Shown piece by piece: positions 1 to 5,916 of a stretch of DNA of 6,282 nt; within the stretch, counting starts at the first letter, position 1, and every line of letters begins with the position of its first letter. Position numbers and translations under genes: made by a program. The notes below the pieces were generated by a model. That model was given only the letters and a program-made list of their open reading frames with translations, ran no database searches and was not told the DNA's origin. Source of the DNA: Thermoleophilaceae bacterium (GTDB taxonomy: Bacteria; Actinomycetota; Thermoleophilia; Solirubrobacterales; Thermoleophilaceae). The stretch spans positions 1-6,282 of the forward strand of contig JACCXP010000036.1 in the NCBI GenBank assembly GCA_013696905.1, written 5' to 3'.

Positions 1-735
1 CTGGTCGGCGACTACGTCGAGGACTGGGACATCGACGGGCTCTTCACCCAGCTTGAGCAGATGTACCCGGTCGGCCTTGCGACGGAGGACGTCGACACCA
101 GCACGCTCGAGCGCGGAGACCTGATCGAGGAGCTGCGCAAGGACGCCGTGCAGGCCTACGAGGAGCGTGAGGAGGAGCTCGGCGCCGAGCTGATGCGGGC
201 GCTCGAGCGCTTCGTGCTGCTTCAGATAATCGACGACCGCTGGCGCGAGCACCTGCACGACATGGACTACCTGCGCGAGGGCATCCACCTGCGCGGCTTC
301 GCGCAGATCGACCCGCTGGTGGCCTACAAGAACGAGGGCTTCGGGATGTTCTCGGCGCTGATGAACTCGGTCTGGGAGGAGTTCGCGCGCTACATCTTCC
401 ACGTCGAGGTGGAGGTCGAGGCGCGAAACGGCGGCGGCGAGCCGGCGCACGCCTGGCCGCTCGGCGGCGGCTCCTCCTCGAGCACGTCGGGGCTCTCCTA
501 CGCCGGCGGCACCGCCGAGGACCAGCCGAGCGCGCTCGCGGCCGCCGCTCAGGGCGGCGGGCTTGTGGGCGCCGCCGGCCCCGCCGGGGACTTCGTCACC
601 TACGACGGCATGAGCGAGCCGCCGCTCGCGCCAGTGGTGCAGACGCGCCGCCTCGGGGAGAACGACCACCTGGGGCGCAACGACCCGTGCTGGTGCGGCT
701 CGGGCAAGAAGTTCAAGAAATGCCATGGGGCCTAG
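1..735 (+). CDS. secA: SecA, preprotein translocase ATPase (C-terminal part, 5' end outside window)
   Basis: SecA is the cytoplasmic motor that uses ATP to push unfolded preproteins through SecYEG. The frame is open from base 1 and gives 244 residues, so the nucleotide-binding and cross-linking domains lie upstream of the window. Visible first is the helical scaffold/wing region, with the family-typical stretches LLQIIDDRWREHLHDMDYLR and GFAQIDPLVAYKNEGFGMF (about residues 73-116 of the visible part). A low-complexity Gly/Ser/Ala linker of roughly 70 residues follows. The protein ends in a SEC-C motif, GRNDPCWCGSGKKFKKCHG, whose C-x-C-x8-C-H ligands (C230, C232, C241, H242) bind Zn(II) and in known SecAs contact SecB or ribosomes. 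It ends with TAG two bases before the prfB start, so the two genes are probably cotranscribed; secA-prfB adjacency is known from other bacteria. Identification is firm; only completeness is limited. Confidence 0.97.
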   Translation: MVGDYVEDWDIDGLFTQLEQMYPVGLATEDVDTSTLERGDLIEELRKDAVQAYEEREEELGAELMRALERFVLLQIIDDRWREHLHDMDYLREGIHLRGFAQIDPLVAYKNEGFGMFSALMNSVWEEFARYIFHVEVEVEARNGGGEPAHAWPLGGGSSSSTSGLSYAGGTAEDQPSALAAAAQGGGLVGAAGPAGDFVTYDGMSEPPLAPVVQTRRLGENDHLGRNDPCWCGSGKKFKKCHGA

Positions 736-737
736 CG

Positions 738-1839
738 ATGGCTGATCCCGCCACGCCCCTCCGCGACCAGCTCCGGCTGCTCGCGGACTACCTTTGACCC
801 AGCTGCGCTAGAGCGGCGACTGGCGTCGCTCGAGGAGGAGATGGGCGCCGCCGGCTTCTGGGACGACCAGGAGCGAGCCGCCGGCTTCTCGTCCGAGCAC
901 GCCCGCATCCAGCGCAAGGTCGACTCGTTTCGTGCGCTCGAGTCGGACCTCGAGGACCTCGAGACGCTCGAGGAGCTCGCGGCGGAGGACGAGTCGATCG
1001 CCGCTGAGCTCGCCGGCCAGCGCACGGGCGTGGAAGCCCGCCTGGAGGCGCTCGAGGAGGAGCGGCTCTTCTCCGGCCCTTACGACTCGGGCGACGCCGT
1101 CGTGTCGATATCGGCGGGGGCGGGCGGCACCGACTCGCAGGACTGGGCCGAGATGCTGCTGCGCATGGAGCTGCGCTGGGCCGAGCGACGCGAGTTCCAG
1201 GTCGAGCTCGCGGAGGTCAGCCCGGGGGAGGAGGCCGGCATCAAGTCCGCCTCATTCGTGGCCCGCGGAGAGAACGCCTACGGGCTCTTCTCGGCCGAGA
1301 AGGGCGTCCACCGCCTGGTGCGCATCTCGCCCTTCGACGCCTCGGCTCGCCGCCACACGGCCTTTGCACAGGTCGAGGTCACGCCGCTCGTCGAGGAGGT
1401 CGCCGCCATCGAGATCGATGAGTCCGACATCCAGGTCGACACCTACCGCGCGTCCGGCGCGGGCGGCCAACACGTCAACAAGACCGACTCCGCCGTGCGG
1501 CTGACGCACCGACCGACGAGGATCGTCGTGCAGTGCCAGAACGAGCGCTCGCAGTCGTCGAACAAGGCCACCGCGATGGCGATGCTCAGGTCACGCCTGC
1601 TCGAGCGCCAGGAGCGCGAGCGTCGGGAGGAGCTCGCTCGCGAGCGCGGCGAGGCGCAGGACGTCGCCTGGGGCTCTCAGATCCGCTCCTACGTGCTGCA
1701 CCCCTACACGATGGTCAAGGACCACCGCACGGGCCACGAGGTCGGCGACGTGCAGCGCGTGGTCGACGGCGACCTCGACGGCTTCGTGCGCGCCGAGCTG
1801 CTGCGTCGGGCCGGCCTCGGCGGCGCCGTCAACGCCTAG
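738..1839 (+). CDS. prfB: Peptide chain release factor 2 (RF2), expressed by +1 programmed frameshift
   Basis: RF2 reads UGA and UAA stop codons and triggers peptidyl-tRNA hydrolysis on the ribosome. The product joins 738-794 (19 codons, MADPATPLRDQLRLLADYL) to 796-1836 (347 codons), skipping T795. This gives 366 aa, essentially the family length. The zero frame hits TGA at 795-797; the +1 frame continues DPAALERRLASLEEEMGAAGFW, the normal RF2 N-terminal helix, so the ATG at 841 is internal and not the start. The stop-codon-reading tripeptide SPF is at about residues 197-199. The catalytic GGQ lies in YRASGAGGQHVNKTDSAV at about 242-244, with Ala at the position that is Thr in E. coli K-12 RF2. 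SPF rather than PxT separates it from RF1. A weak GGGG ribosome-binding site (727-730) lies inside the secA end. The final stop is TAG, read by RF1, so the only UGA in the gene is the regulatory one. Expression should be autoregulated: low RF2 lets the ribosome pause at UGA and shift. Confidence 0.96.
792..798 (+). promoter_or_regulatory. prfB +1 programmed frameshift site (CTT TGA C)
   Basis: The heptamer CTTTGAC is the hallmark slippery site of bacterial prfB. Peptidyl-tRNA-Leu on CTT slips to TTT when the UGA in the A site is decoded slowly, and translation resumes at GAC (796). The preceding TAC and the C after TGA match the usual weak-termination context. In E. coli a Shine-Dalgarno-like AGGGGG sits three bases before CTT. 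Here the equivalent positions (783-788) read GCGGAC, a poor match, so the usual stimulator appears weakened or absent. The protein continuity across the shift is what makes the site convincing. Confidence 0.93.
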
Positions 1840-1942
1840 GCGCCCTGCCCCTGGCGCACGAAGGCGCTCCAACCATCGTCAGCGAGCGGCTGGCCGGCAC
1901 GAACTCGACGTCGGCCCCGGCCCGACCTGAGCCGCGGGCACG

Positions 1943-1948
1943 TAAGGT
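1943..1948 (+). promoter_or_regulatory. Putative -10 box of the zur promoter (TAAGGT), leaderless geometry
   Basis: The 115-base gap between prfB and the Fur-family gene (1840-1954) holds TAAGGT, a TAnnnT -10 element. It ends six bases before the ATG at 1955, so transcription would start at or next to the A of the start codon and give a leaderless mRNA. No purine-rich ribosome-binding site is evident in the last 15 bases. No convincing -35 is visible. Nothing else recognisable occurs in this gap apart from a weak GC hairpin just after the prfB stop. Confidence 0.5.
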
Positions 1949-1954
1949 GAGCGC

Positions 1955-2413
1955 ATGGGGAGAAATGGGCTCGAGCAGGACTGGCTGTCCTCCACGCAGC
2001 AGCGCCTCGAGGGCGCGGGCCACCGGCCGAGCGGTCCTCGCTCCGCGGTAATCGAGCTGCTGGCGAGGCAGACGTGCTGCCTGACCGCTCGCGAGATCAC
2101 CGATCTCCTGCGCGAGGACGGCCGTGACGTCGGCACGGCGACGGTCTATCGGGCGCTCGAGCTGCTGCACTCGCTGGGCGCTGTCCAGCGGCTCGACACC
2201 GGCGAGCGGTTCGCCCGCTACGAGGCCGCCGATCCGAGCGGCGAGCACCATCACCATCTGCTCTGTGCCCGCTGTGGGCGGGTCTCGCAGTTCGAGGACG
2301 AGCGGCTCGAGCGGGCGATCGCCGGGCTGGCCGACCGGCTCTCGTACCGGGTCGAGGGCCACGACGTTGTGCTGCGCGGCACCTGCCCGGGGTGCGCCGA
2401 GCCGATCGCCTGA
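1955..2413 (+). CDS. zur: Fur-family metalloregulator, probable zinc uptake regulator (Zur)
   Basis: This 152-aa protein has the size and two-domain plan of Fur/Zur/PerR repressors, which bind operator DNA as dimers when loaded with metal. The N-terminal winged helix spans about residues 10-88, with the family signature VGTATVYRALELLHSLGAV (59-77) as recognition helix and following wing. The dimerisation domain carries the HHHH cluster (98-101) and two CxxC pairs, C104/C107 and C144/C147, which form the structural Zn site in this family; H136 aligns with a regulatory-site His. Assignment as Zur rather than Fur or Mur rests mainly on context: the next four genes form a Zn/Mn-type ABC importer and carry Fur/Zur-like palindromes. 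The Cys found just before the His cluster in M. tuberculosis Zur (as I recall it) is absent here, so metal specificity is not settled by sequence alone. Family assignment is near certain; the Zur call is moderate. Confidence 0.82.
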   Translation: MGRNGLEQDWLSSTQQRLEGAGHRPSGPRSAVIELLARQTCCLTAREITDLLREDGRDVGTATVYRALELLHSLGAVQRLDTGERFARYEAADPSGEHHHHLLCARCGRVSQFEDERLERAIAGLADRLSYRVEGHDVVLRGTCPGCAEPIA

Positions 2414-2435
2414 AGCATCGCTCCGCCGAGCCTGC

Positions 2436-2450
2436 TGAGGCCGATTCTCA
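2436..2450 (+). promoter_or_regulatory. Putative Zur/Fur-family operator upstream of the ABC permease operon
   Basis: TGAGGCCGATTCTCA matches the idealised palindrome TGAGAATNATTCTCA at 12 of 15 positions. The right half-site is intact and the TGAG/CTCA ends are perfectly complementary; the left inner bases have drifted. It lies immediately upstream of a TATCGT -10 candidate, where a bound repressor would block RNA polymerase. The position, directly downstream of a Fur-family gene and before metal-transport genes, supports the reading. Confidence 0.6.
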
Positions 2451-2451
2451 G

Positions 2452-2457
2452 TATCGT
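2452..2457 (+). promoter_or_regulatory. Putative -10 box (TATCGT) of the permease-ATPase-permease operon
   Basis: TATCGT fits TAnnnT and ends nine bases before the ATG at 2467, giving a very short or absent 5' leader. The operator at 2436-2450 occupies the spacer region just upstream. A -35 hexamer is not recognisable. This promoter also argues for the ATG at 2467 and against an upstream GTG at 2392 that would lie inside the regulator gene. Confidence 0.45.
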
Positions 2458-2466
2458 CTGCCGCCG

Positions 2467-3309
2467 ATGCCGCCGCCCTTCGACGCGCCGTACATCGAGC
2501 GCGCGTTGCTCGCCGGCGTCCTGCTCGCTGTGCCGTTCGGGCTGCTCGGCACCTGGGTCGTGCTGCGCGGGCTCGCCTTCTTCGCGCACGGCGTCGGCGT
2601 GGCGACCTTCCCGGGCGTGGTCGTCGGGCTCGGCCTCCCGGCCCTCGGCCCGATCGCCGGCTCGCTGGCGGCCGCCGCGGGCTTCACCGCCGCGGTGTCC
2701 TTGTTCGAGCGCGATCACCGCCTGCGAGGCGGCGCGGTCACAGGACTCGTGCTCGCGATCGCGCTCGCACTCGGAGGGCTGCTGTTGACCTCGGTCTTCC
2801 GCGTCGCGGCTCCCGTCGAGAGCGTGCTGTTCGGCTCGCTGCTTGCGATCTCAGGCGCCGACGTCGTGCGCTGCGCAGCCGTGGCGCTCGTCGCGCTGGT
2901 GACCCTGGTGTTGACCGGGCGCTCGCTTGCCGCATCGACCTTCGACAGGGAGTGGGCGGGCCCGGCCGGCCTGCGCCCCGGGCGTGGGGACGTCCTGCTG
3001 CTCGGCTTGCTGGCGCTCGCGGTCGTCACCGCCTTGCCGGCGGTCGGCAGCCTGCTGGTCTCGGGACTGCTGGTCGTGCCGGCCGCGACCGCGCGTCTCG
3101 TGACCGACCGCCTGGCCCCGATGCAGGCCCTCGCCGTCGCGCTGTGCGCGCTCGAGACGGTGCTCGGGTTGGCTCTCGCCCGGACGCTCGACATCCCTCC
3201 CGGCGCGGCCGTCGCCGCCCTCGCCGGGCTCGGCTTCGGGTTGGTCGCCGCGGTCGCCGGCCTGATCCGGCGAGCTCGCCACGCCTCCCGGATCGAAGCG
3301 GGCGCGTGA
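2467..3309 (+). CDS. ABC-3 family metal transporter permease, divergent subunit
   Basis: This 280-aa, highly hydrophobic protein belongs to the ZnuB/MntB/TroC-type (ABC-3) permeases that form the membrane channel of Zn/Mn importers. Seen directly: some seven or eight hydrophobic spans, the N-terminal LLGTWVVLRGLAFFAHG region, VESVLFGSLLAIS (117-129) and VGSLLVSGLLVVPAATARLV (193-212), the last being a family hallmark. Compared with the second permease in this window, the pore-side GESISH is replaced by AHGVGV and the RDTAIGI segment by GGAVTGL, so expected metal-path residues are lost or shifted. The ATG at 2467 was chosen because it follows the operator and -10 box and removes a non-family N-terminal extension. 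Its TGA overlaps the GTG of the ATPase gene. It probably pairs with the second permease as a heterodimer, as in TroCD/YfeCD-type systems; that pairing is inference. Confidence 0.88.
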   Translation: MPPPFDAPYIERALLAGVLLAVPFGLLGTWVVLRGLAFFAHGVGVATFPGVVVGLGLPALGPIAGSLAAAAGFTAAVSLFERDHRLRGGAVTGLVLAIALALGGLLLTSVFRVAAPVESVLFGSLLAISGADVVRCAAVALVALVTLVLTGRSLAASTFDREWAGPAGLRPGRGDVLLLGLLALAVVTALPAVGSLLVSGLLVVPAATARLVTDRLAPMQALAVALCALETVLGLALARTLDIPPGAAVAALAGLGFGLVAAVAGLIRRARHASRIEAGA

Positions 3310-4067
3310 AGCGCGCAGCCGCGGGATCGCCTCCGGCGATCGTCGCGCTTGACCTGTCGGTGTCCTACGAGGGCCGTCCGGCGCTGACCGGGGTCACGTT
3401 CTCCGTGCCGGCCGGCACGCTCGCCGGCGTGCTCGGCCCGAACGGCGCCGGCAAGACGACGCTGCTGCGCGCGCTGCTAGGCGTCGTCTCCCATACGGGC
3501 TCGGTCGAGGTCAACGGCTCGACGTCGTACGTGCCGCAGCTCTCGGCCGTCGACCGGACCTTCCCGGTCGATGCGCTCGGGGTCGTGCTGATGGGCCGCT
3601 ATCCGCGCCTCGGCTGGCTGCGAGCACCGCGGGCGAATGACCGCCGGGTCGCCGCCGAGCTGCTCGATCAGATGGGGCTCTCAGACCGCGCGCGTTCCCC
3701 GTTCGCCTCGCTCTCGGGCGGCCAGCGCCAGCGCGTGCTCGTCGCCCGGGCGCTTGCCCAGGAGGGCGAGGTGATGCTCCTCGACGAGCCGCTGACGGGG
3801 ATCGATGCAGCGTCCCAGGAGGTCGTCCTTCAGGTGCTGGCAAATCACTGCGCGGACGGGCACACGGTCTGCATGACGACCCACGACCTCGCCCAGGCGG
3901 CGCGCGTGTGCGATCGGCTGCTGATCCTCGACGGTCGACTGGTCGCGGAGGGGCCGACGCGGGAGGTCTTTCGACCCGAGATCATCCGGGCTGCCTATCG
4001 GGCCGAGCTGCTGAGCCTCGACGGTGAGACGGCGCTCGTGCACCACGGGGTGCATCCCGCTCCGTGA
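3306..4067 (+). CDS. znuC: Zn/Mn-type ABC transporter ATP-binding protein (ZnuC-like)
   Basis: This is the cytoplasmic ATPase that energises metal import through the two flanking permeases. With the GTG start at 3306 it is 253 aa, normal for the family. All ABC motifs are intact: Walker A GPNGAGKT (44-51), Q-loop VPQ (Q78), signature LSGGQ (136-140), Walker B VMLLDE (156-161) and the switch His in TTHD (H193). The stretch between Q-loop and signature, FPVDALGVVLMGRYPRLGWL, is typical of the Zn/Mn/chelate ATPases of this class. The GTG was chosen because it forms a GTGA overlap with the permease stop and puts the first beta strand at the usual place; the frame is open further upstream, but that part reads as out-of-frame permease. 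The gene itself ends in a second GTGA overlap, so translation of all three genes is likely coupled and stoichiometric. Zinc rather than manganese is inferred from the binding protein, not from this sequence. Confidence 0.92.
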   Translation: MKRAAAGSPPAIVALDLSVSYEGRPALTGVTFSVPAGTLAGVLGPNGAGKTTLLRALLGVVSHTGSVEVNGSTSYVPQLSAVDRTFPVDALGVVLMGRYPRLGWLRAPRANDRRVAAELLDQMGLSDRARSPFASLSGGQRQRVLVARALAQEGEVMLLDEPLTGIDAASQEVVLQVLANHCADGHTVCMTTHDLAQAARVCDRLLILDGRLVAEGPTREVFRPEIIRAAYRAELLSLDGETALVHHGVHPAP

Positions 4068-4924
4068 CCCTCGACTGGCTGCTCGATCCCTGGAGCGCGG
4101 GCTTCATGCGCCGCGCTCTCGTCGAGGCGGTCCTTGCCGGCGCGCTGTGTGGCGCGCTCGGCTGTTTCGTGCTCGTGCGTGGGCTCGCCTTCTTCGGCGA
4201 GTCGATCTCGCACACGATCGTGCTCGGCGTCGCGCTTGCGTTCTTGGCCGGCCTGCCGGTGAGCCTTGGGGCGGCGGCGCTCGCAGCGGTCACCGTGCTG
4301 GCGGTGCAGGCGATCGGGGCCGGCGGGCGGCTCAGCCGCGACACCGCGATCGGCATCCTGCTGCCGTCGCTGTTCGGTGCCGGCGTCGCCCTGATCGCTC
4401 TGTCCGAGGGCTACCGCTCGCGCCTCGAGGACGTGCTCTTCGGCTCGATCCTCGGCGTCACCGACGCCGACCTGATCCTGGCCGCCGCCGTCGCCGCCGC
4501 GGTCGCCGGCGCGCTGCTGCTGGCGGGCAAGGAGCTCGCCCTGGTCGCCTTCGACCGCTCGACGGCGCGCGCGATGGGCTACTCCGTCCGCCTGCTCGAC
4601 CTGCTCCTGCTCGGGCTCGTCGCGCTCGCCGCCGTCGTCGCGCTGCGCGCCGTCGGCAACCTGCTGCTGACCGCTCTCCTGGTCGGGCCGCCCGTGACTG
4701 CGCGCATGCTCTGCCGGCGCTTCTGGCCGATGGTCGCCCTCGCGGCGGCGCTCGGAGCCGGCGCCGGGATCGCCGGCCTCTACGCCACCTGGTACTTCGA
4801 CGTCGGCGCGGGGCCTGCGATCGCGCTCGCCGTCGGCTGCGTCGCCGTGGCTGCGTCGTTGGTCGCGCAGGGGCGGAGGTGGGAGCGGCGCCGCGCTGCG
4901 ACGGCGGGCGCCGGTCCGCAGTAG
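4064..4924 (+). CDS. znuB: ABC-3 family metal transporter permease (ZnuB-like, canonical subunit)
   Basis: This 286-aa membrane permease has seven or eight hydrophobic spans. Canonical ABC-3 motifs are present: LVRGLAFFGESISHTIVLGV (about 37-56, with E46 and H50 at positions conserved as D/E and H), SRDTAIGILL (91-100), LEDVLFGSILG (121-131) and VGNLLLTALLVGPPVTARML (197-216). The GTG start overlaps the ATPase stop (GTGA at 4064-4067). The stop TAG also supplies the first three bases of a -10 candidate for the next gene. The C-terminus is a charged cytoplasmic tail, RRWERRR. Its presence alongside the first permease implies two different channel subunits around one ATPase type. The symbol follows the likely Zn substrate; an Mn or mixed role cannot be excluded from this protein alone. 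Confidence 0.9.
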   Translation: MTLDWLLDPWSAGFMRRALVEAVLAGALCGALGCFVLVRGLAFFGESISHTIVLGVALAFLAGLPVSLGAAALAAVTVLAVQAIGAGGRLSRDTAIGILLPSLFGAGVALIALSEGYRSRLEDVLFGSILGVTDADLILAAAVAAAVAGALLLAGKELALVAFDRSTARAMGYSVRLLDLLLLGLVALAAVVALRAVGNLLLTALLVGPPVTARMLCRRFWPMVALAAALGAGAGIAGLYATWYFDVGAGPAIALAVGCVAVAASLVAQGRRWERRRAATAGAGPQ

Positions 4925-4927
4925 ATT
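4922..4927 (+). promoter_or_regulatory. Putative -10 box of znuA (TAGATT)
   Basis: TAGATT matches TAnnnT and ends eight bases before the ATG at 4936. A start point around 4934-4936 would make a leaderless or nearly leaderless mRNA, and no ribosome-binding site is visible before that ATG. A weak -35 candidate GCGACG (4898-4903) sits with an 18-base spacer. The box uses the znuB stop codon TAG as its first half. The znuA gene could also be reached by read-through from the upstream operon. Confidence 0.5.
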
Positions 4928-4935
4928 CCCGCTTT

Positions 4936-5874
4936 ATGGTGCTGAGAATGATTCTCTCTCGCACTGGTTCCCCTTGGGCCACGCTCCTCATGCTTCTCGC
5001 CGGGGTAACCGCCTGCGGGTCGGGCGACACGGGGGTCAGCGAAGCGAACGGCAGGCTGCCGGTGGTGGCGACGACCATGCAGCTTCAGGACTTCGCACGT
5101 GAGGTCGGCGGGAAGCGAGTTCGGGTGGTCGGCATCCTGGGGCCCGAGTCCGAGCCCCACGAGTACGAGCCCACCCCGAGCGACGCCGACGCCGTCAGCC
5201 GCGCCAGGGTGGTCGCGCAAAACGGCGCCGGCCTCGACGAATGGCTCGACGATCTGCTGGCGAACGCGGGCTCCGAGGCGCGAAGGATCGACGCCAGCGA
5301 GGGGATCGAGCTGCTGCCGACGGAGGACGAGGGCTTCGCGGGCGATCCACACGTCTGGCACGACCCCGAGCGGGCCCAGACGATGGTCGACAACCTCGCC
5401 GCCGGCCTGTCGAGCGCCGATCCGCCGGGCCGCGCTACCTATGAACGCAACGCCGCCGCGTACAAGCGAGCGCTCGACGAGATGGCCGCGCGGATCCGCT
5501 CGAGCTTCGAGCCCATTCCCGCCGACCGGCGCAACCTCGTCACCTCCCACGACGCATTCGGATACTTCGCACGCGCGTACGACGTGCGCGTGGTGGGCAG
5601 CGTGCTGCCGACGATCTCCACGGATTCGGAGCCCTCGGGCCGCCAGATCGGTCAGCTCGTGGCTGAGATCCGAGCGCGCAGAGTAGGCACGATCTTCACC
5701 GAGGAGGCGGTCGATCCGGAGCTCGAGCGCCAAGTCGCCGCCGAGGCCGGAGCGGACGTGTCGACGTCGCTCTACGCCGATGTGCTCGGCCGTCCCGGCT
5801 CGGGCGCGGAGACGTTCATCGGGGCGGAGCTCGCTAACGCGAAGGCGATGCTGTCTGCCTGGAAGGAGGGGTAA
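4936..5874 (+). CDS. znuA: Zinc ABC transporter substrate-binding lipoprotein (ZnuA/TroA family)
   Basis: This is the membrane-anchored receptor (cluster A-I) that captures metal outside the membrane and hands it to the permeases. From ATG 4936 it is 312 aa, with a lipoprotein signal peptide: a short basic start, a hydrophobic core and the lipobox VTAC with C27 as lipidation site. Metal ligands expected for the family are all visible: H75 in SEPHEYEPTP, H139 in DPHVWHDP, H205 in SHDAFGYF and D282 in LYADVLG. His at the third position is typical of Zn binders, whereas Mn binders usually carry Glu there. There is no long His-rich loop between H75 and H139, only a short acidic stretch (TEDEGFAGD, about 129-137). 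The start at 4936 fits the -10 box spacing and gives a good signal peptide; ATG 4948 is a possible alternative. The frame is open far upstream, but that part is a shadow of znuB. Being last and separately controlled, it may be made in excess over the membrane subunits. Confidence 0.92.
   Translation: MVLRMILSRTGSPWATLLMLLAGVTACGSGDTGVSEANGRLPVVATTMQLQDFAREVGGKRVRVVGILGPESEPHEYEPTPSDADAVSRARVVAQNGAGLDEWLDDLLANAGSEARRIDASEGIELLPTEDEGFAGDPHVWHDPERAQTMVDNLAAGLSSADPPGRATYERNAAAYKRALDEMAARIRSSFEPIPADRRNLVTSHDAFGYFARAYDVRVVGSVLPTISTDSEPSGRQIGQLVAEIRARRVGTIFTEEAVDPELERQVAAEAGADVSTSLYADVLGRPGSGAETFIGAELANAKAMLSAWKEG
4943..4957 (+). promoter_or_regulatory. Zur/Fur-family operator overlapping the znuA start
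   Basis: TGAGAATGATTCTCT contains a perfect 6-1-6 inverted repeat, GAGAAT-G-ATTCTC (4944-4956). It fits the Zur-type core (actinobacterial Zur boxes resemble TGAAAATGATTTTCA) and stands out as an AT-richer island in very GC-rich DNA. It starts seven bases downstream of the ATG at 4936 and would sit at about +8 to +22 of the proposed transcript, where bound repressor would stop initiation or early elongation. Another in-frame ATG (4948) lies at its centre. Confidence 0.75.
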
Positions 5875-5903
5875 GCTCCGCTTCGTCGACGGCCGGCGCG
5901 CGC

Positions 5904-5909
5904 TACCGT
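5904..5909 (+). promoter_or_regulatory. Putative -10 box (TACCGT) before the 52-aa gene
   Basis: TACCGT fits TAnnnT and ends seven bases before the ATG at 5917, the same near-leaderless geometry as the other gene starts in this window. No ribosome-binding site or clear -35 is visible. No Zur-like palindrome is present here, so the downstream gene is probably outside the zinc regulon unless transcribed from znuA. Confidence 0.4.
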
Positions 5910-5916
5910 CTCGTCC

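Noticed and set aside
841..843. ATG 841 as the prfB start, or the TGA at 795 as a pseudogene mutation
   Set aside because: The RF2 N-terminal helix continues upstream in +1 to the CTTTGAC site and joins the frame-0 leader, the conserved programmed frameshift rather than damage.
1840..1857. GCGCC-8 nt-GGCGC hairpin just after the prfB stop as a terminator
   Set aside because: The stem is only 5 bp with an 8-base loop and no T tract; it is not distinguishable from chance in GC-rich DNA.
2392..2466. GTG at 2392 as the start of the first permease
   Set aside because: It lies inside the regulator gene and would bury the operator and -10 box in coding sequence; the ATG at 2467 begins the family-like N-terminus.
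2952..3305. Upstream extension of the ATPase frame
   Set aside because: It overlaps the permease in another frame and has no domain. The GTG at 3306 gives the family length and a GTGA overlap.
4024..4935. Upstream extension of the znuA frame, suggesting a 616-aa fusion
   Set aside because: The extension is Arg-rich out-of-frame translation of znuB; the signal peptide and lipobox right after 4936 mark the real N-terminus.
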